Shown piece after piece: positions 32,079-42,200 of a stretch of 43,387 bases of DNA. A model generated the notes under the pieces. That model was not told where the DNA came from, made no database searches, and saw nothing but the letters and a program-made list of their open reading frames with translations. Source of the stretch: an uncultured Clostridia bacterium (GTDB lineage Bacteria; Bacillota; Clostridia; Oscillospirales; Oscillospiraceae). The position numbers were made by a program, and so were the translations under genes. Location of the stretch: NCBI GenBank assembly GCA_937893605.1, contig CALBGG010000074.1:1-43387 (forward strand), written 5' to 3'. Each line of letters starts with the position of its first letter. The stretch's first letter is position 1.

Positions 32079-32897
32079 TCATATCAATGAATCAAAGCCC
32101 TCGCCGCCTACGGGGGTGGGGGATATGGCGACGATGATATCGCTGCGAACGCTTCCGTCAACAGTGATGCTGTCCGGCCTGAACGACGCGAGCATTCCCG
32201 AGCCCGTCCCGACGGCGCTGTACGGTATCAGGCGGATTCTGCCCGCGAGCGACGGCTCAACCGGTATTCTTGTGCAGTCGGAGCTTGAAAGCTCGGATTC
32301 AAGGCCGGGAAACAGCGCACCGAGCTTTGATGCCGGTGCTACGAGCACGGTATCCCCGCTCACGGGGTCGAAAAGTGCGTTTCCGCTGTCGTGCAGGCAG
32401 CGCAGGGAAACGTGCCGGCCCATGAATGCTACATTGACATCCGAAACGCTTATATCAGCACTTTTTACACTGCGTCTGAAAACTATGCTGAGCACTGCAT
32501 ATATAAGCGAAAATGATATAGCGAGCACGGGAAACGATGTTTGTATGTAAGCTCCGCTGCCGAGAATTCCTCCGTTTTGCAGCGAAATTGCCCACACCGC
32601 ACCGCCGAACAGCGCCGACACGGCGAAAAAAACGAGGCAGCAGCGTAAAAGCTTTTTCTCACCGCCGTATGCGATCAGCGCCATCATCGCGCCGCAAATC
32701 AGCTTTACCGGCGCAAGCGTGAGAAAGACAAACCACGGAATAAGACTCAGCGCGGCGTACAAAGCGCCGAACACGGCCGACAGAGCATATCTCAGCCGCT
32801 TGAGCTTTATTCCGCAAAGCCGTGCCGAGCACAAGATAATAAGATAATCCAACGCAAGGTTAAGAAAAAACAGCCGGTCTATGTAAATGATGTCCAT
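32079..32897 (-). CDS. spoIIGA: Sigma-E processing peptidase SpoIIGA
   Basis: 272 residues from the ATG at 32897, where the protein begins MDIIYIDRLFFLNLALDY as in the family; an in-frame ATG at 32936 would add 13 polar residues and lies upstream of the likely transcript start. Five or so helices (to about residue 140) are followed by an aspartic protease domain with HDSGNALFDPVSG (Asp170). The active protease is a dimer that cleaves pro-sigma-E when signalled by SpoIIR from the forespore. It is the first gene of spoIIGA-sigE. Confidence 0.93.
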   Translation of the reverse strand: MDIIYIDRLFFLNLALDYLIILCSARLCGIKLKRLRYALSAVFGALYAALSLIPWFVFLTLAPVKLICGAMMALIAYGGEKKLLRCCLVFFAVSALFGGAVWAISLQNGGILGSGAYIQTSFPVLAISFSLIYAVLSIVFRRSVKSADISVSDVNVAFMGRHVSLRCLHDSGNALFDPVSGDTVLVAPASKLGALFPGLESELSSSDCTRIPVEPSLAGRIRLIPYSAVGTGSGMLASFRPDSITVDGSVRSDIIVAISPTPVGGEGFDSLI

Positions 32898-32921
32898 GCT
32901 GAAATTATAATCGTCTTCCGG

Positions 32922-32950
32922 CGCATAATTTGTCATTTGTTAATTGTCAA
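32922..32950 (-). promoter_or_regulatory. Candidate promoter of spoIIGA-sigE
   Basis: On the minus strand TTGACA, 17-nt spacer, TATGCG. A consensus -35 with poor -10 fits a promoter that needs an activator. It predicts a start near 32915, downstream of the alternative ATG at 32936. Confidence 0.4.
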
Positions 32951-32951
32951 A
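32931..32951. promoter_or_regulatory. Two Spo0A-box-like sites in the divergent spoIIGA/EamA region
   Basis: TGTCATT (32931-32937) and TGTCAAA (32945-32951) match the core 0A box TGTCGAA at 5 and 6 of 7 positions, with a 14-nt period. Spo0A controls spoIIG in Bacillus, so the position is apt, but the matches are imperfect. Confidence 0.3.
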
Positions 32952-32972
32952 TGGGAAGAAGTATGGTAAAAT
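32944..32972 (+). promoter_or_regulatory. Promoter of the EamA transporter gene
   Basis: TTGTCA, 17-nt spacer, TAAAAT with TGG before it (extended -10). The -35 overlaps the spoIIGA -35 on the other strand. Confidence 0.55.
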
Positions 32973-33029
32973 GCATTAGTTTGATTTCAACTACATTTTA
33001 TAGATATAGATAAAGGATGATGATAAGTT

Positions 33030-33938
33030 ATGTGGTTTTGGTTTGCACTGGTCGCGCTTTTATGCTGGAGCGGCTCCGATCTTTTCTCCAAGATCGGCTG
33101 TCAGGATGCCGACGATAAATACAGCCATCTGAAGATGGTCATGGCAGTCGGCCTGGTCATGGGTCTTCATGCGGCCTATGAGATATTCGTCGGCGGAGTT
33201 GTGATAAACGGAGAGGTCATTTTAAAATACCTGCCCGTTTCGATGCTCTATATCGTCTCGATGACGGTCGGCTATGTCGGCCTGCGGTATATCGAGCTTT
33301 CGATATCGTCGCCGATATGCAACTCCTCCGGCGCGATAGTTGCGGTGCTCATATTCGCAACGCAAGGCATAAACGGACTGCCGCCCATGGCACTGATTGC
33401 GGTCGGCCTTGTCTGCATCGGCATCATAGCCCTCGGTGTTACCGAGGCTAACGAGGATGAGGAGCTGCGCCGCGCCCGTCAGGATGCGAGCAATCACCAC
33501 TATACGAGAAGCTGGATCGCGATAGCGCTGCCGATAATCTACTGCCTGCTTGACGCACTGGGCAGCTTTGCCGACAGCAGAGTGCTCGAAACGCTCAACG
33601 AGGATTCGGCAAATGTCGCGTATGAGCTGACATTTCTCACCGTAGGTATCATAAGTGCAATATACGTCCTCGGCGTAAAAAAGCAGAGGCTCATTCCCAA
33701 GCGCGAGGTTCCCAAATATACCGGCGCCATATTTGAGACCGCCGGTCAGTTTGCGTATATCTATGCTCTTGCAGATACGGCGCACGCCGCGCTTGCAGTC
33801 CCAATGATATCGGCATATTGTGTTGCATCTGTCATATGGAGCCGCATTTTCCTCAAGGAAAAGCTTTCAATCAAGCACTATGCCTCTATCCTTCTCGTGG
33901 TTGCCGGCATAGTCATATTGGGTATACTTGATATTTGA
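33030..33938 (+). CDS. EamA-family (DMT) membrane transporter
   Basis: 302 residues, ten helices in two EamA repeats: helix 1 CWSGSDLFSKIG, repeat 1 ending VGLVCIGIIALGV, repeat 2 IYCLLDALGSFADS to SIKHYASILLVVAGIVILG. Between them is a charged loop (EANEDEELRRARQ). Substrate unknown. GGATGATGATAAG lies upstream of the ATG. pyrH starts 15 nt after the stop without a hairpin, so this gene may head the pyrH-polC transcript, taking the place usually held by rpsB-tsf. Confidence 0.85.
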   Translation: MWFWFALVALLCWSGSDLFSKIGCQDADDKYSHLKMVMAVGLVMGLHAAYEIFVGGVVINGEVILKYLPVSMLYIVSMTVGYVGLRYIELSISSPICNSSGAIVAVLIFATQGINGLPPMALIAVGLVCIGIIALGVTEANEDEELRRARQDASNHHYTRSWIAIALPIIYCLLDALGSFADSRVLETLNEDSANVAYELTFLTVGIISAIYVLGVKKQRLIPKREVPKYTGAIFETAGQFAYIYALADTAHAALAVPMISAYCVASVIWSRIFLKEKLSIKHYASILLVVAGIVILGILDI

Positions 33939-33953
33939 TAAAGGAGATAGAAT

Positions 33954-34670
33954 ATGTCTGACTCTGTTTATAAGAGAATACTTATAAAAATAAGCGGCGA
34001 GGCTCTTGCCGGCGATAAAAAAACGGGCTTTGATTTTGACTTCATTTCAAAGGTCTGTGATACCGTTAATGAGTGCACCGCGATGGGAGTCGAGGTCGGC
34101 ATAGTTGTCGGCGGCGGCAACTTCTGGCGCGGCGTAAAGGACGGCGCGGGTCATGTCGAGCGCGTCTCGGCCGACCGCATGGGCATGCTCGCAACTGCTA
34201 TGAACTGTCTGGCGTTTGCCGATGTTCTGCGTCAGTGCGGGGGCGAGGCTAAGGTGCTCACGGCTGTGGATATTCAGGGCGTCGGCGAAAGATACAGCAC
34301 AGATAAGGCAATAGAATATCTCCAATCCGGAAAGGTCGTAATGTTCGGCTGCGGAACGGGCTGTCCGTTTTTCTCGACCGATACTGCGGCTGTGCTCCGT
34401 GCGGCGGAGATCGGGGCTGACGCTATTTTGCTTGCAAAGAATATAGACGGCGTATATTCGGCAGATCCCAAGCTCGATGCGAGCGCCGTGAAGTATGACA
34501 GCATAAGCTACGACGATGTTCTCGCACAGCATTTGGCTGTTATGGACAGCACGGCAACAAGCCTTGCCATGGATAATGATATTCCCGTCATAGTTTTTGC
34601 TCTTGCCGAGCCCGAGAATATCGTCCGCGTGCTCCGCGGTGAAAAGCTCGGAACAACAGTCAGCAAATAA
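33954..34670 (+). CDS. pyrH: UMP kinase
   Basis: 238 residues of the amino-acid-kinase fold: ILIKISGEALAG, VGIVVGGGNFWRG, AEIGADAILLAKNIDGVYSADP and MDSTATSLAMDN. It phosphorylates UMP to UDP and is normally inhibited by UTP and activated by GTP. AAAGGAGA precedes the ATG by 7 nt. frr follows after 39 nt. Confidence 0.97.
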   Translation: MSDSVYKRILIKISGEALAGDKKTGFDFDFISKVCDTVNECTAMGVEVGIVVGGGNFWRGVKDGAGHVERVSADRMGMLATAMNCLAFADVLRQCGGEAKVLTAVDIQGVGERYSTDKAIEYLQSGKVVMFGCGTGCPFFSTDTAAVLRAAEIGADAILLAKNIDGVYSADPKLDASAVKYDSISYDDVLAQHLAVMDSTATSLAMDNDIPVIVFALAEPENIVRVLRGEKLGTTVSK

Positions 34671-34709
34671 AATTAATATAACGTATATAAATGTTCAGGA
34701 GGTAATACC

Positions 34710-35261
34710 ATGTCAAAATATCCCGAGATCGAAAGCAAAATGAAAAAAACGGCCGAGGTGCTTAAGACTCAGCTGGCATCCGTGCGCGCAGGCAGAGCCA
34801 ACGCGGCGGTTCTCGATCAGATCACTGTCGATTACTATGGCGTGCCCACCCCCATTCAGCAGGTCGCTTCCATTTCCGTTCCCGACCCGCGCTCTCTGAT
34901 GATCCAGCCGTGGGACGCATCCGTTCTCAAGGGAATTGAAAAGGCCATTCTTGCGTCCGAGCTCGGCATCAATCCTCAGAATGACGGCAGAGTCATAAGG
35001 CTTGTATTCCCGCAGCTCACCGAGGAACGCCGTAAGGAGCTTGCAAAGCAGGTGAAGAAATACGGAGAAGAGTCCAAGGTCGCGGTCAGAAATATCCGCC
35101 GCGATGCTATAGACAAGTTCAAAAAGCAGCAGAAGGCATCCGAGATCACCGAGGACGACTATAAGGACATCGAAAAGGATATCCAGAAGCTGACCGACGA
35201 CTATATAAAGGAAGTCGAGTCGATAGCGGAAGCGAAGGAAAAGGAACTTTTCGAGATCTGA
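34710..35261 (+). CDS. frr: Ribosome recycling factor
   Basis: 183 residues, normal length. The family pattern is clear: VRAGRANAAVLDQITVDYYG, SLMIQPWDASVLKGIEKAI, and RLVFPQLTEERRKELAKQVKKYGEESKVAVRNIRRDA (read in parts). It splits post-termination ribosomes with EF-G. AGGAGGT lies 7 nt before the ATG. uppS begins 2 nt after its stop. Confidence 0.97.
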   Translation: MSKYPEIESKMKKTAEVLKTQLASVRAGRANAAVLDQITVDYYGVPTPIQQVASISVPDPRSLMIQPWDASVLKGIEKAILASELGINPQNDGRVIRLVFPQLTEERRKELAKQVKKYGEESKVAVRNIRRDAIDKFKKQQKASEITEDDYKDIEKDIQKLTDDYIKEVESIAEAKEKELFEI

Positions 35262-35263
35262 TC

Positions 35264-36007
35264 ATGGGCGAGAATAAAAATATCAATGCGGCGGGGGAGC
35301 AGGCAAGAAGACTCCCTCGCCATATTGCCATCATACTCGACGGCAACGGCCGCTGGGCCAAAAAACGCCTCATGCCGCGCAACGCTGGGCATCTTGCCGG
35401 TTCGGAGACGTTCAGAAACATCGCAACCTACTGTAAGGAGATAGGTGTCGAGTACCTGACAGTGTACGCGTTTTCCACGGAAAACTGGAAGCGCCCTGAG
35501 GAAGAGGTCGGCGGCATAATGAAGCTGCTGGACAAGTACCTGCACGAGGCAATACGAGATATGCGCAAGAAGAATATACGCATGAAGGTCTTCGGCGACA
35601 TTTCGCGCCTTTCGCCGCAGCTTCAGGAGCTTATCGCCGAGACCGACGAAATATCGCAGTCCATTGAGGGCTTTCAGGCCAATATCTGCATAAACTACGG
35701 CGGCAGAGCGGAGATCGTGCGCGCAGCCAGGGCCTATGCAGAGGATTATGCGGCGGGCAGGGTGACCGGCGAGCTGACGGAAGACATGTTTTCAAACTAC
35801 ATGTACTCCGCGGGAATACCTGATCCCGATCTTCTCATACGCCCCGGCGGCGAATACCGCCTTTCAAATTTTCTTTTGTGGCAGTGTGCGTATTCCGAGT
35901 TTTATTATACCGACACTCTCTGGCCGGATTTCACTCCGCAGGAGCTTGATAAGGCGATCGACGCTTATCGCTGCCGCGACCGCCGCTTCGGAGGTGTAAA
36001 ACCATGA
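35264..36007 (+). CDS. uppS: Isoprenyl transferase (undecaprenyl diphosphate synthase)
   Basis: 247 residues of the cis-prenyltransferase family: IAIILDGNGRWAKKR with the catalytic Asp, GHLAGSETFRNI, LTVYAFSTENWKRP, and DLLIRPGGEYRLSNFLLWQ followed by YSEFYYTDTLWPDF. It makes the C55 carrier for peptidoglycan and surface sugars, including the lipid-linked module proposed at 6114-10294. It overlaps dxr by 4 nt. In most Firmicutes cdsA separates uppS and dxr; it is absent here. Confidence 0.96.
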   Translation: MGENKNINAAGEQARRLPRHIAIILDGNGRWAKKRLMPRNAGHLAGSETFRNIATYCKEIGVEYLTVYAFSTENWKRPEEEVGGIMKLLDKYLHEAIRDMRKKNIRMKVFGDISRLSPQLQELIAETDEISQSIEGFQANICINYGGRAEIVRAARAYAEDYAAGRVTGELTEDMFSNYMYSAGIPDPDLLIRPGGEYRLSNFLLWQCAYSEFYYTDTLWPDFTPQELDKAIDAYRCRDRRFGGVKP

Positions 36008-37149
36008 TAAAAGCTGTATCAATCCTCGGCTCGACGGGCTCAATAGGCCGTCAGAGCATTGCCGCGGCAAAGCATCTCGGCGTGCCCGTAGTCGCGCTGA
36101 CGGCAAATAAAAAAATTGATTCGGTCGAACAGCAGGCGAGGGAATTAAAGCCCAAGTTTGTTGCAATATTTGACGAAAATGCGGCAAATGACCTGAAAAT
36201 CCGCCTTGCCGATACCGATATCCGTGTCGGCAGCGGGATGCAGGGACTCATCGAAGCCGCGACGCTTTCCGAGGCAGACTGCGTTGTCACCGCCGTTTCC
36301 GGCTCTGTCGGACTGCGCCCGACGCTGGCTGCGATAAGCGAAAAAAAGCGTATAGCGCTTGCAAATAAGGAAACGCTCGTCTGCGCGGGCGAGATAGTCA
36401 TGCCGGCGGCAAAGGCTGTCGGAGCGGAGATAGTTCCCGTGGATTCTGAGCATTCGGCCATTTTCCAGTGTCTTATGGGCAGGCAACCCGGAGAACTTAA
36501 AAAGATACTCCTCACCGGCAGCGGCGGCCCGTTCAGAGGCAAAAGCCGCGCAGAGCTTGAGAATGTAACGCCCGAGCAGGCGGTAAAGCATCCGAACTGG
36601 AGCATGGGCGCGAAGATATCGGTAGACTCCGCGACAATGATGAATAAGGGGCTTGAATTTATCGAGGCCATGCACCTTTTCGGCGTTACACCCGACGATA
36701 TCCGGGTCGTGGTGCATCCGCAGAGCATAGTCCACTCTATGGTCGAGCTCGTTGACGGCACAGTAATAGCCCAGCTCGGCGTTCCCGATATGGGACTGCC
36801 GATCCAGCTTGCAATGACCTATCCCGAGCGTAAGGCATCGCCGTTTGCGCACCTTGATTTTTACGCCATGAAGGACATGACCTTCGAAGCGCCCGACTAT
36901 GAAAAAACGCCGTGCCTTAAACTCGCCATGGACTGCGCGCGCCGGGGCGGTACGGCTCCGTGCATCATGAGCGCGGCAAACGAGGTTGCGGTCGCAATGT
37001 TTTTGAATCATCGTCTCGGCTATAACCGGATATATGATTGTGCTTTGCAGGCGGTAGAGAGCATAGAAATAGTTAATAAGCCCGACCTTGAGGCGGTACT
37101 GGCTGCCGATGAGCAGGCAAGAGTATTTGTCAGGGAGCATTTTTCTTAA
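36004..37149 (+). CDS. dxr: 1-deoxy-D-xylulose 5-phosphate reductoisomerase
   Basis: 381 residues. NADPH site ILGSTGSIGRQS, ANKETLVCAGEI, metal/substrate motif VDSEHSAIFQCL, LTGSGGPF and SVDSATMMNKGLE with the catalytic region. Second step of the non-mevalonate isoprenoid pathway (MEP synthesis). It overlaps uppS by 4 nt and rseP by 1 nt, so translation is coupled across the isoprenoid genes. Confidence 0.97.
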   Translation: MIKAVSILGSTGSIGRQSIAAAKHLGVPVVALTANKKIDSVEQQARELKPKFVAIFDENAANDLKIRLADTDIRVGSGMQGLIEAATLSEADCVVTAVSGSVGLRPTLAAISEKKRIALANKETLVCAGEIVMPAAKAVGAEIVPVDSEHSAIFQCLMGRQPGELKKILLTGSGGPFRGKSRAELENVTPEQAVKHPNWSMGAKISVDSATMMNKGLEFIEAMHLFGVTPDDIRVVVHPQSIVHSMVELVDGTVIAQLGVPDMGLPIQLAMTYPERKASPFAHLDFYAMKDMTFEAPDYEKTPCLKLAMDCARRGGTAPCIMSAANEVAVAMFLNHRLGYNRIYDCALQAVESIEIVNKPDLEAVLAADEQARVFVREHFS

Positions 37150-38192
37150 TGTATATCGTTATCGCAATAATAATGTTCGGCGTGCTTATCGCCATCCACG
37201 AATTCGGCCACTTCGCAACGGCAAAGGCCTGCGGTGTGCGCGTTGATGAATTTTCGATAGGCATGGGTCCGGCAATATTCAAAAAGCAGAAGGGCGAGAC
37301 TCAGTACTCGCTGCGGATTCTCCCCATAGGCGGCTTCTGCGCAATGGGCGAGGATGAGGAGTCGCAGGATCCGCGAGCTTTTCCGAACCAGAGCTTTTGG
37401 AAGCGCTTTCTCATCCTGTGCGCGGGCTCGTTCATGAATTTTCTGCTCGGCGTTATACTTATCATCATCATGTATGGCGGCGCCGAGGCGTTCAGAGCCC
37501 CGATAATCGACGATTTTCTTGACGGCTGCCAATATAACACGCCCGATACCTTTCAGGCCGGAGACGAGTTTTACAGCATTGACGGTCACAGAATATACCT
37601 CATAAGCGATGTATCCATGTTTCTGGAGCGCGGAAACGGCGTTTACGATATCGTCATGCTGCGCGACGGGCAGAAGGTCGAGTTTGATGATATGAAGCTC
37701 GTTCCGACCATCGAAAGCGAGCAGGGGCTCAAATACGGCTTTGTTTGGGGCATCGAGAAGGCGACATTCGGAGTAAAGCTCGAGTATGTCTGGAACACGA
37801 CCAAGGAATTTTCGCGCCTTGTCTGGCTCGGACTCGGTGACCTTATCCACGGTGCTGTCGGCGTTGACGATATGGCAGGCCCCGTAGGCATAGTCGATAT
37901 GATGAACGAGGCTGGCAACTCCGCTGCCAGCACGGCCGATGCCATGTACAGCATGCTGTATTTTTCGGCCTTTATCGCAATTAACCTCGCGATCATGAAC
38001 ATGCTGCCCATTCCGGCTCTTGACGGCGGCAGAGTGTTTTTCATGATAGTAACGGTCATTTTCGAGGCCGTAACGAAGAGAAAACTTGATCCCAAGTACG
38101 AGGGCTATATCCATGCCGGCGGCATGGTGCTCCTACTGCTGCTTATGGGATTTATAATGTATAACGACATAGCAAGACTCATAACGGGGTGA
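37149..38192 (+). CDS. rseP: Site-2 intramembrane metalloprotease RseP
   Basis: 347 residues. The zinc motif HEFGH (His17, Glu18, His21) is in the first helix, GMGP follows, a PDZ domain spans about residues 105-180 (FQAGDEFYSIDGHRIY), and the third zinc ligand is in NMLPIPALDGGRV. It cleaves anti-sigma factors or signal-peptide remnants within the membrane. It lies between dxr and ispG, as is usual in Firmicutes. Confidence 0.95.
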   Translation: MYIVIAIIMFGVLIAIHEFGHFATAKACGVRVDEFSIGMGPAIFKKQKGETQYSLRILPIGGFCAMGEDEESQDPRAFPNQSFWKRFLILCAGSFMNFLLGVILIIIMYGGAEAFRAPIIDDFLDGCQYNTPDTFQAGDEFYSIDGHRIYLISDVSMFLERGNGVYDIVMLRDGQKVEFDDMKLVPTIESEQGLKYGFVWGIEKATFGVKLEYVWNTTKEFSRLVWLGLGDLIHGAVGVDDMAGPVGIVDMMNEAGNSAASTADAMYSMLYFSAFIAINLAIMNMLPIPALDGGRVFFMIVTVIFEAVTKRKLDPKYEGYIHAGGMVLLLLLMGFIMYNDIARLITG

Positions 38193-38197
38193 GCGGA

Positions 38198-39250
38198 ATG
38201 TTCGAAAGAAAGAAAACCGAGCAGATCACCGTCGGCGGGGTGAAGATAGGCGCTCTTGCGCCCGTCTCCGTTCAGTCGATGTGCAATACAAAGACGCACG
38301 ATACTGCGGCAACGGTCGGGCAGATAAAACGTCTGCGCGCCGCCGGATGCGAGATCGTGCGCCTTGCCATACCCGATATGGCGGCAGCGGAGGCCATACC
38401 GGAGATAAAACGGCAGGTCGATATGCCGCTTGTTGCGGATATCCACTTCGACTACCGCCTTGCGCTGGCGGTTGCCGAGCTCGGCATTGATAAAATAAGA
38501 ATTAATCCGGGCAATATCGGCAGCGAGGAGAATGTCCGCAAAGTTGCGGCCGCCTGCCGGGAGAGGGGCATACCCATCCGCATCGGCGTTAACGGCGGAA
38601 GCCTTGAAAAGCCGCTGATCGAGAAATACGGTCACCCATGCCCGGAAGCAATGCTCGAGAGTGCCGAGCGGCATATCGAGCTGCTCAACAAATACGACTT
38701 TGACGATATTTGCATATCAATGAAATCATCGTCCGTTCCGCTGACGATAGCGGCGTACAGGCTTGCGTCAAGCGAGCTTAAATATCCGCTGCACGTCGGC
38801 GTTACCGAAACGGGAACTGCGTGGAACGGAACGATACAGTCCGCCGTCGGCATAGGAACGCTCCTGAGCGAGGGCATAGGCGACACCGTGCGCGTATCGC
38901 TCACGGCAGACCCCGTAGAGGAGGTCAAGGCAGCAATCGCCATTCTCAAAGCCGCCGGTCTGCGGCATGGTATCAGGCTGGTGTCCTGTCCGACCTGCGG
39001 CAGAACGAATATTGACCTTATATCACTCGCAAACGAGGTCGAAAAACGCATATCGGGTATAGATAAGAATATCACGGTCGCCGTCATGGGCTGCGTCGTA
39101 AACGGCCCGGGCGAGGCAAAAGAGGCCGATTACGGCATAGCCGGCGGCAAGGACTGCGGCCTGCTGTTCAAGCACGGCGAGGTTTTGGGAACATACCCGT
39201 ATGACCGCCTGTGCGATGCACTCATAGACCTTATAGAAAAGGACAGTTAA
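38198..39250 (+). CDS. ispG: 4-hydroxy-3-methylbut-2-en-1-yl diphosphate synthase
   Basis: 350 residues from the ATG at 38198, about 8 nt after GGGGTG; a GTG at 38189 overlapping the rseP stop is the alternative. The TIM barrel starts VGGVKIGALAPVSVQSM. The [4Fe-4S] ligands are in SCPTCGRTNIDL and GCVVNGPGEAKEADYGIAGG. It reduces MEcPP to HMBPP, a late MEP pathway step, using ferredoxin or flavodoxin. polC begins 1 nt after its stop. Confidence 0.96.
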   Translation: MFERKKTEQITVGGVKIGALAPVSVQSMCNTKTHDTAATVGQIKRLRAAGCEIVRLAIPDMAAAEAIPEIKRQVDMPLVADIHFDYRLALAVAELGIDKIRINPGNIGSEENVRKVAAACRERGIPIRIGVNGGSLEKPLIEKYGHPCPEAMLESAERHIELLNKYDFDDICISMKSSSVPLTIAAYRLASSELKYPLHVGVTETGTAWNGTIQSAVGIGTLLSEGIGDTVRVSLTADPVEEVKAAIAILKAAGLRHGIRLVSCPTCGRTNIDLISLANEVEKRISGIDKNITVAVMGCVVNGPGEAKEADYGIAGGKDCGLLFKHGEVLGTYPYDRLCDALIDLIEKDS

Positions 39251-39251
39251 A

Positions 39252-42200
39252 TTGAGCGAACATACTTCATTTCTTGAGATATTCCCGGGCGCTGCGGGCC
39301 ACGCATCAAGCTGCGGCGGCCTTGAAAAAGCATATGTGACAGACGTTGAGATAAGCCTTGAGGTCGGAACGATGAGTATTCGTGCGCATTTTGCAAAAAC
39401 TCCCGCGCCGGCGGAGATTGACGCCATCTGCACGGCTCTCCGCGCCGACTACGGCCTCAGAGTCAATATAATTGCCGACAGTCCCGAGATCAAAAAAGCG
39501 GCAAGCGTATCTGCGGCAGCTGCAGCTGCCGCGCCCGCCGGCGGAAACGGCAAAGCGCTCATGGGGCATAGTGTCAAAAAGTCGCCCACCCCGATGGGTG
39601 AACTCAATCAGGACTCGGGGCGAGTCGCCATCGAGGGCGATGTGTTTGAGGTAACAAGCCGCAAGCTCAAAAAGCGCGACGGCGCAATGCTCAGCTTTGA
39701 TATAACAGATCTCACAGGCTCTATAAGAGTAATAAAATTCCTGAGAGCTGAGGATGATCAGTCAATAATAAATAAGATAAACGTCGGCGATCACCTCATA
39801 ATTAACGGTTTTGTGACCTACAGCCGCTATGATGAGGATATAGTCCTTGAGCCGAAGGATATCGTAGTCGGCAAAAAGCACATACGTCCCGATAACGCCG
39901 AGGAAAAGCGCGTGGAGCTGCATATGCATACCCGTTTTTCGGCTCTGGATGCGCTCACCGACCCCGCCGCCATCGTAAAGCGTGCAGCCTATTGGGGACA
40001 TCCTGCCATCGCTGTGACAGACCACGGCGTTTTGCAGGCCTTCCCCGATATGTGGAAGGCCGGGAAAAAGCACGGCGTTAAGATAATCTACGGCTGCGAG
40101 TGCTATTTTGTAAACGATATGGACGGCAGCCTCGCCGTGCACGGCAGCAGCGACAGGGATATGAACGACGAGATGGTAGCCTTCGATATCGAGACCACAG
40201 GTCTTAACGCGGGCTCGGATCGCATGACCGAGATCGGCGCCGTCATCTACGCAGGCGGCGAGATCAAAGAGACGTTCAACACCTTTGTTGACCCCGGTAT
40301 GCATATCCCGGCCGAGATAACGCAGCTGACCGGCATAACAGACCGCGACGTAAAGGGCGCACCGAGCGAGGCCGAGGCAATGAAGAGCTTTTTGGAGTTT
40401 GTCGGCGACAGACCAATCGTTGCGCATAACGCGGATTTTGATACAGGCTTCATGTCCGCAGCGGCAGCCCGCAGCGGCATTGAGTTTGAGCCTGTATATC
40501 TTGACACTCTTGCGCTGTCTCACGCGCTTTTACCGGACTTAAAGCGCCATAAGCTCGATATCGTGTCAAACCGCCTGAGCCTGCCGGAGTTTAACCACCA
40601 CCGCGCCTCGGACGATGCGCTCGTCGTTGCGCGTATAATGGGAAGATTCCTCCCCATGCTCGCTCAACAGGGAGCAAAGACCGTAAACGACATTCAGGAG
40701 GTCTATGCCCGCATAAAGCCTGCGGATCACACGAAGTCAAGGCACATGATACTGCTCGTGAAGAACAAGACAGGGCTTAAAAACCTTTATGAGCTCGTGT
40801 CGCAGTCATATCTTAAATATTTCTACAAGACCCCGACCATGCCTAAAAGCCTGCTGATAAAGCACCGCGAGGGACTGCTTATAGGCTCTGCCTGCGGAAT
40901 GGGCGAGCTGTACGGCGCAGTTATGCACGGTGCGAGTGATTCCGAGCTCAGGCGCATAGCGTCGTTCTATGATTATCTTGAAATTCAGCCCCTGGGCAAC
41001 AACGGATTTCTCGTCGATAACGGCGTTGTCAGCGATATCACCGTTTTGCAGGACTATAACCGCCGAATACTCGATATCGGCCGTCAGCTGGGTAAGCCCG
41101 TTATCGCGGCCAGCGACGTACATTTTCTCGATGCCGAGGATGAGCAGTACCGCAAGATACTACAGGCGGCAAAGAAGTTTTCAGACGCCGACCGCGGCTG
41201 CCCGATATTCTTCCGCACGACAGACGAGATGCTTGAGGAATTTGACTATCTCGGCGATGAGGTCGCGCGTGAGGTCGTTATCAAAAATCCGCGCGCCATT
41301 GCGGATATGGTCGATGATATTGAGCTGCTTCCCAAGGATCTGTATCCGCCGAAGATCGAAAACTCGGCCCGCGACCTGCGCGACCTGGTTTACGGCAAGA
41401 TGACGGAGATCTACGGCGAAAACCCGCCGGAGATCGTAAAGTCCCGTGTCGATACGGAGCTTACGACGATACTTGACCATAACTACGATGTTATTTACAT
41501 GTCGGCACAAAAGCTTGTGCAGAATTCGCTTGAGCACGGCTATCTTGTCGGCTCACGAGGCTCTGTCGGCTCGTCAATCGTTGCGTATATGTCCGGCATC
41601 ACAGAGGTCAATTCTCTGCCGCCGCACTATGTTTGCCCCAAGTGCAAGCACTCGGAGTTCATAACCGACGGCTCATACGGCTGCGGCGCGGACATGCCTC
41701 CGAAAAACTGCCCCGAGTGCGGAATTCTCATGCGGCAGGACGGCTTTGATATCCCGTTCGAGACATTTCTCGGCTTCCCGGGCAATGAAAAAACGCCGGA
41801 TATCGACCTTAACTTCTCCGGCGAGTATCAGGCTCAGGCGCACAAGTACACAGAAGAGCTTTTCGGTTCCGATCATGTTTTCCGTGCCGGAACTATAGGC
41901 ACTCTTGCCGAAAAGACCGCTTACGGCTACGTAAAAAAATACCTTGAGGAACGAAATATCAAGGTCACTAAGGTAGAGGAAAACCGCCTTGCGAAGGGGC
42001 TTGTCGGCGTTAAGCGCACAACGGGTCAGCACCCCGGAGGCCTTGTCGTCATACCGCAGGATATGGATGTAACCGATTTCTGCCCCGTTCAGCATCCGGC
42101 GGATGATCCAAAGAGCGGCATAGTCACGACGCATTTTGAGTATCACTGCATGGAGTCGAACCTCTTAAAGCTTGATGAGCTGGGTCACGATGATCCTACG

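Noticed and set aside
36145..37140. 331-codon open frame on the minus strand
   Set aside because: Antisense shadow of dxr; no family motif.
37146..38114. 322-codon open frame on the minus strand
   Set aside because: Antisense shadow of rseP; no promoter or ribosome binding site.
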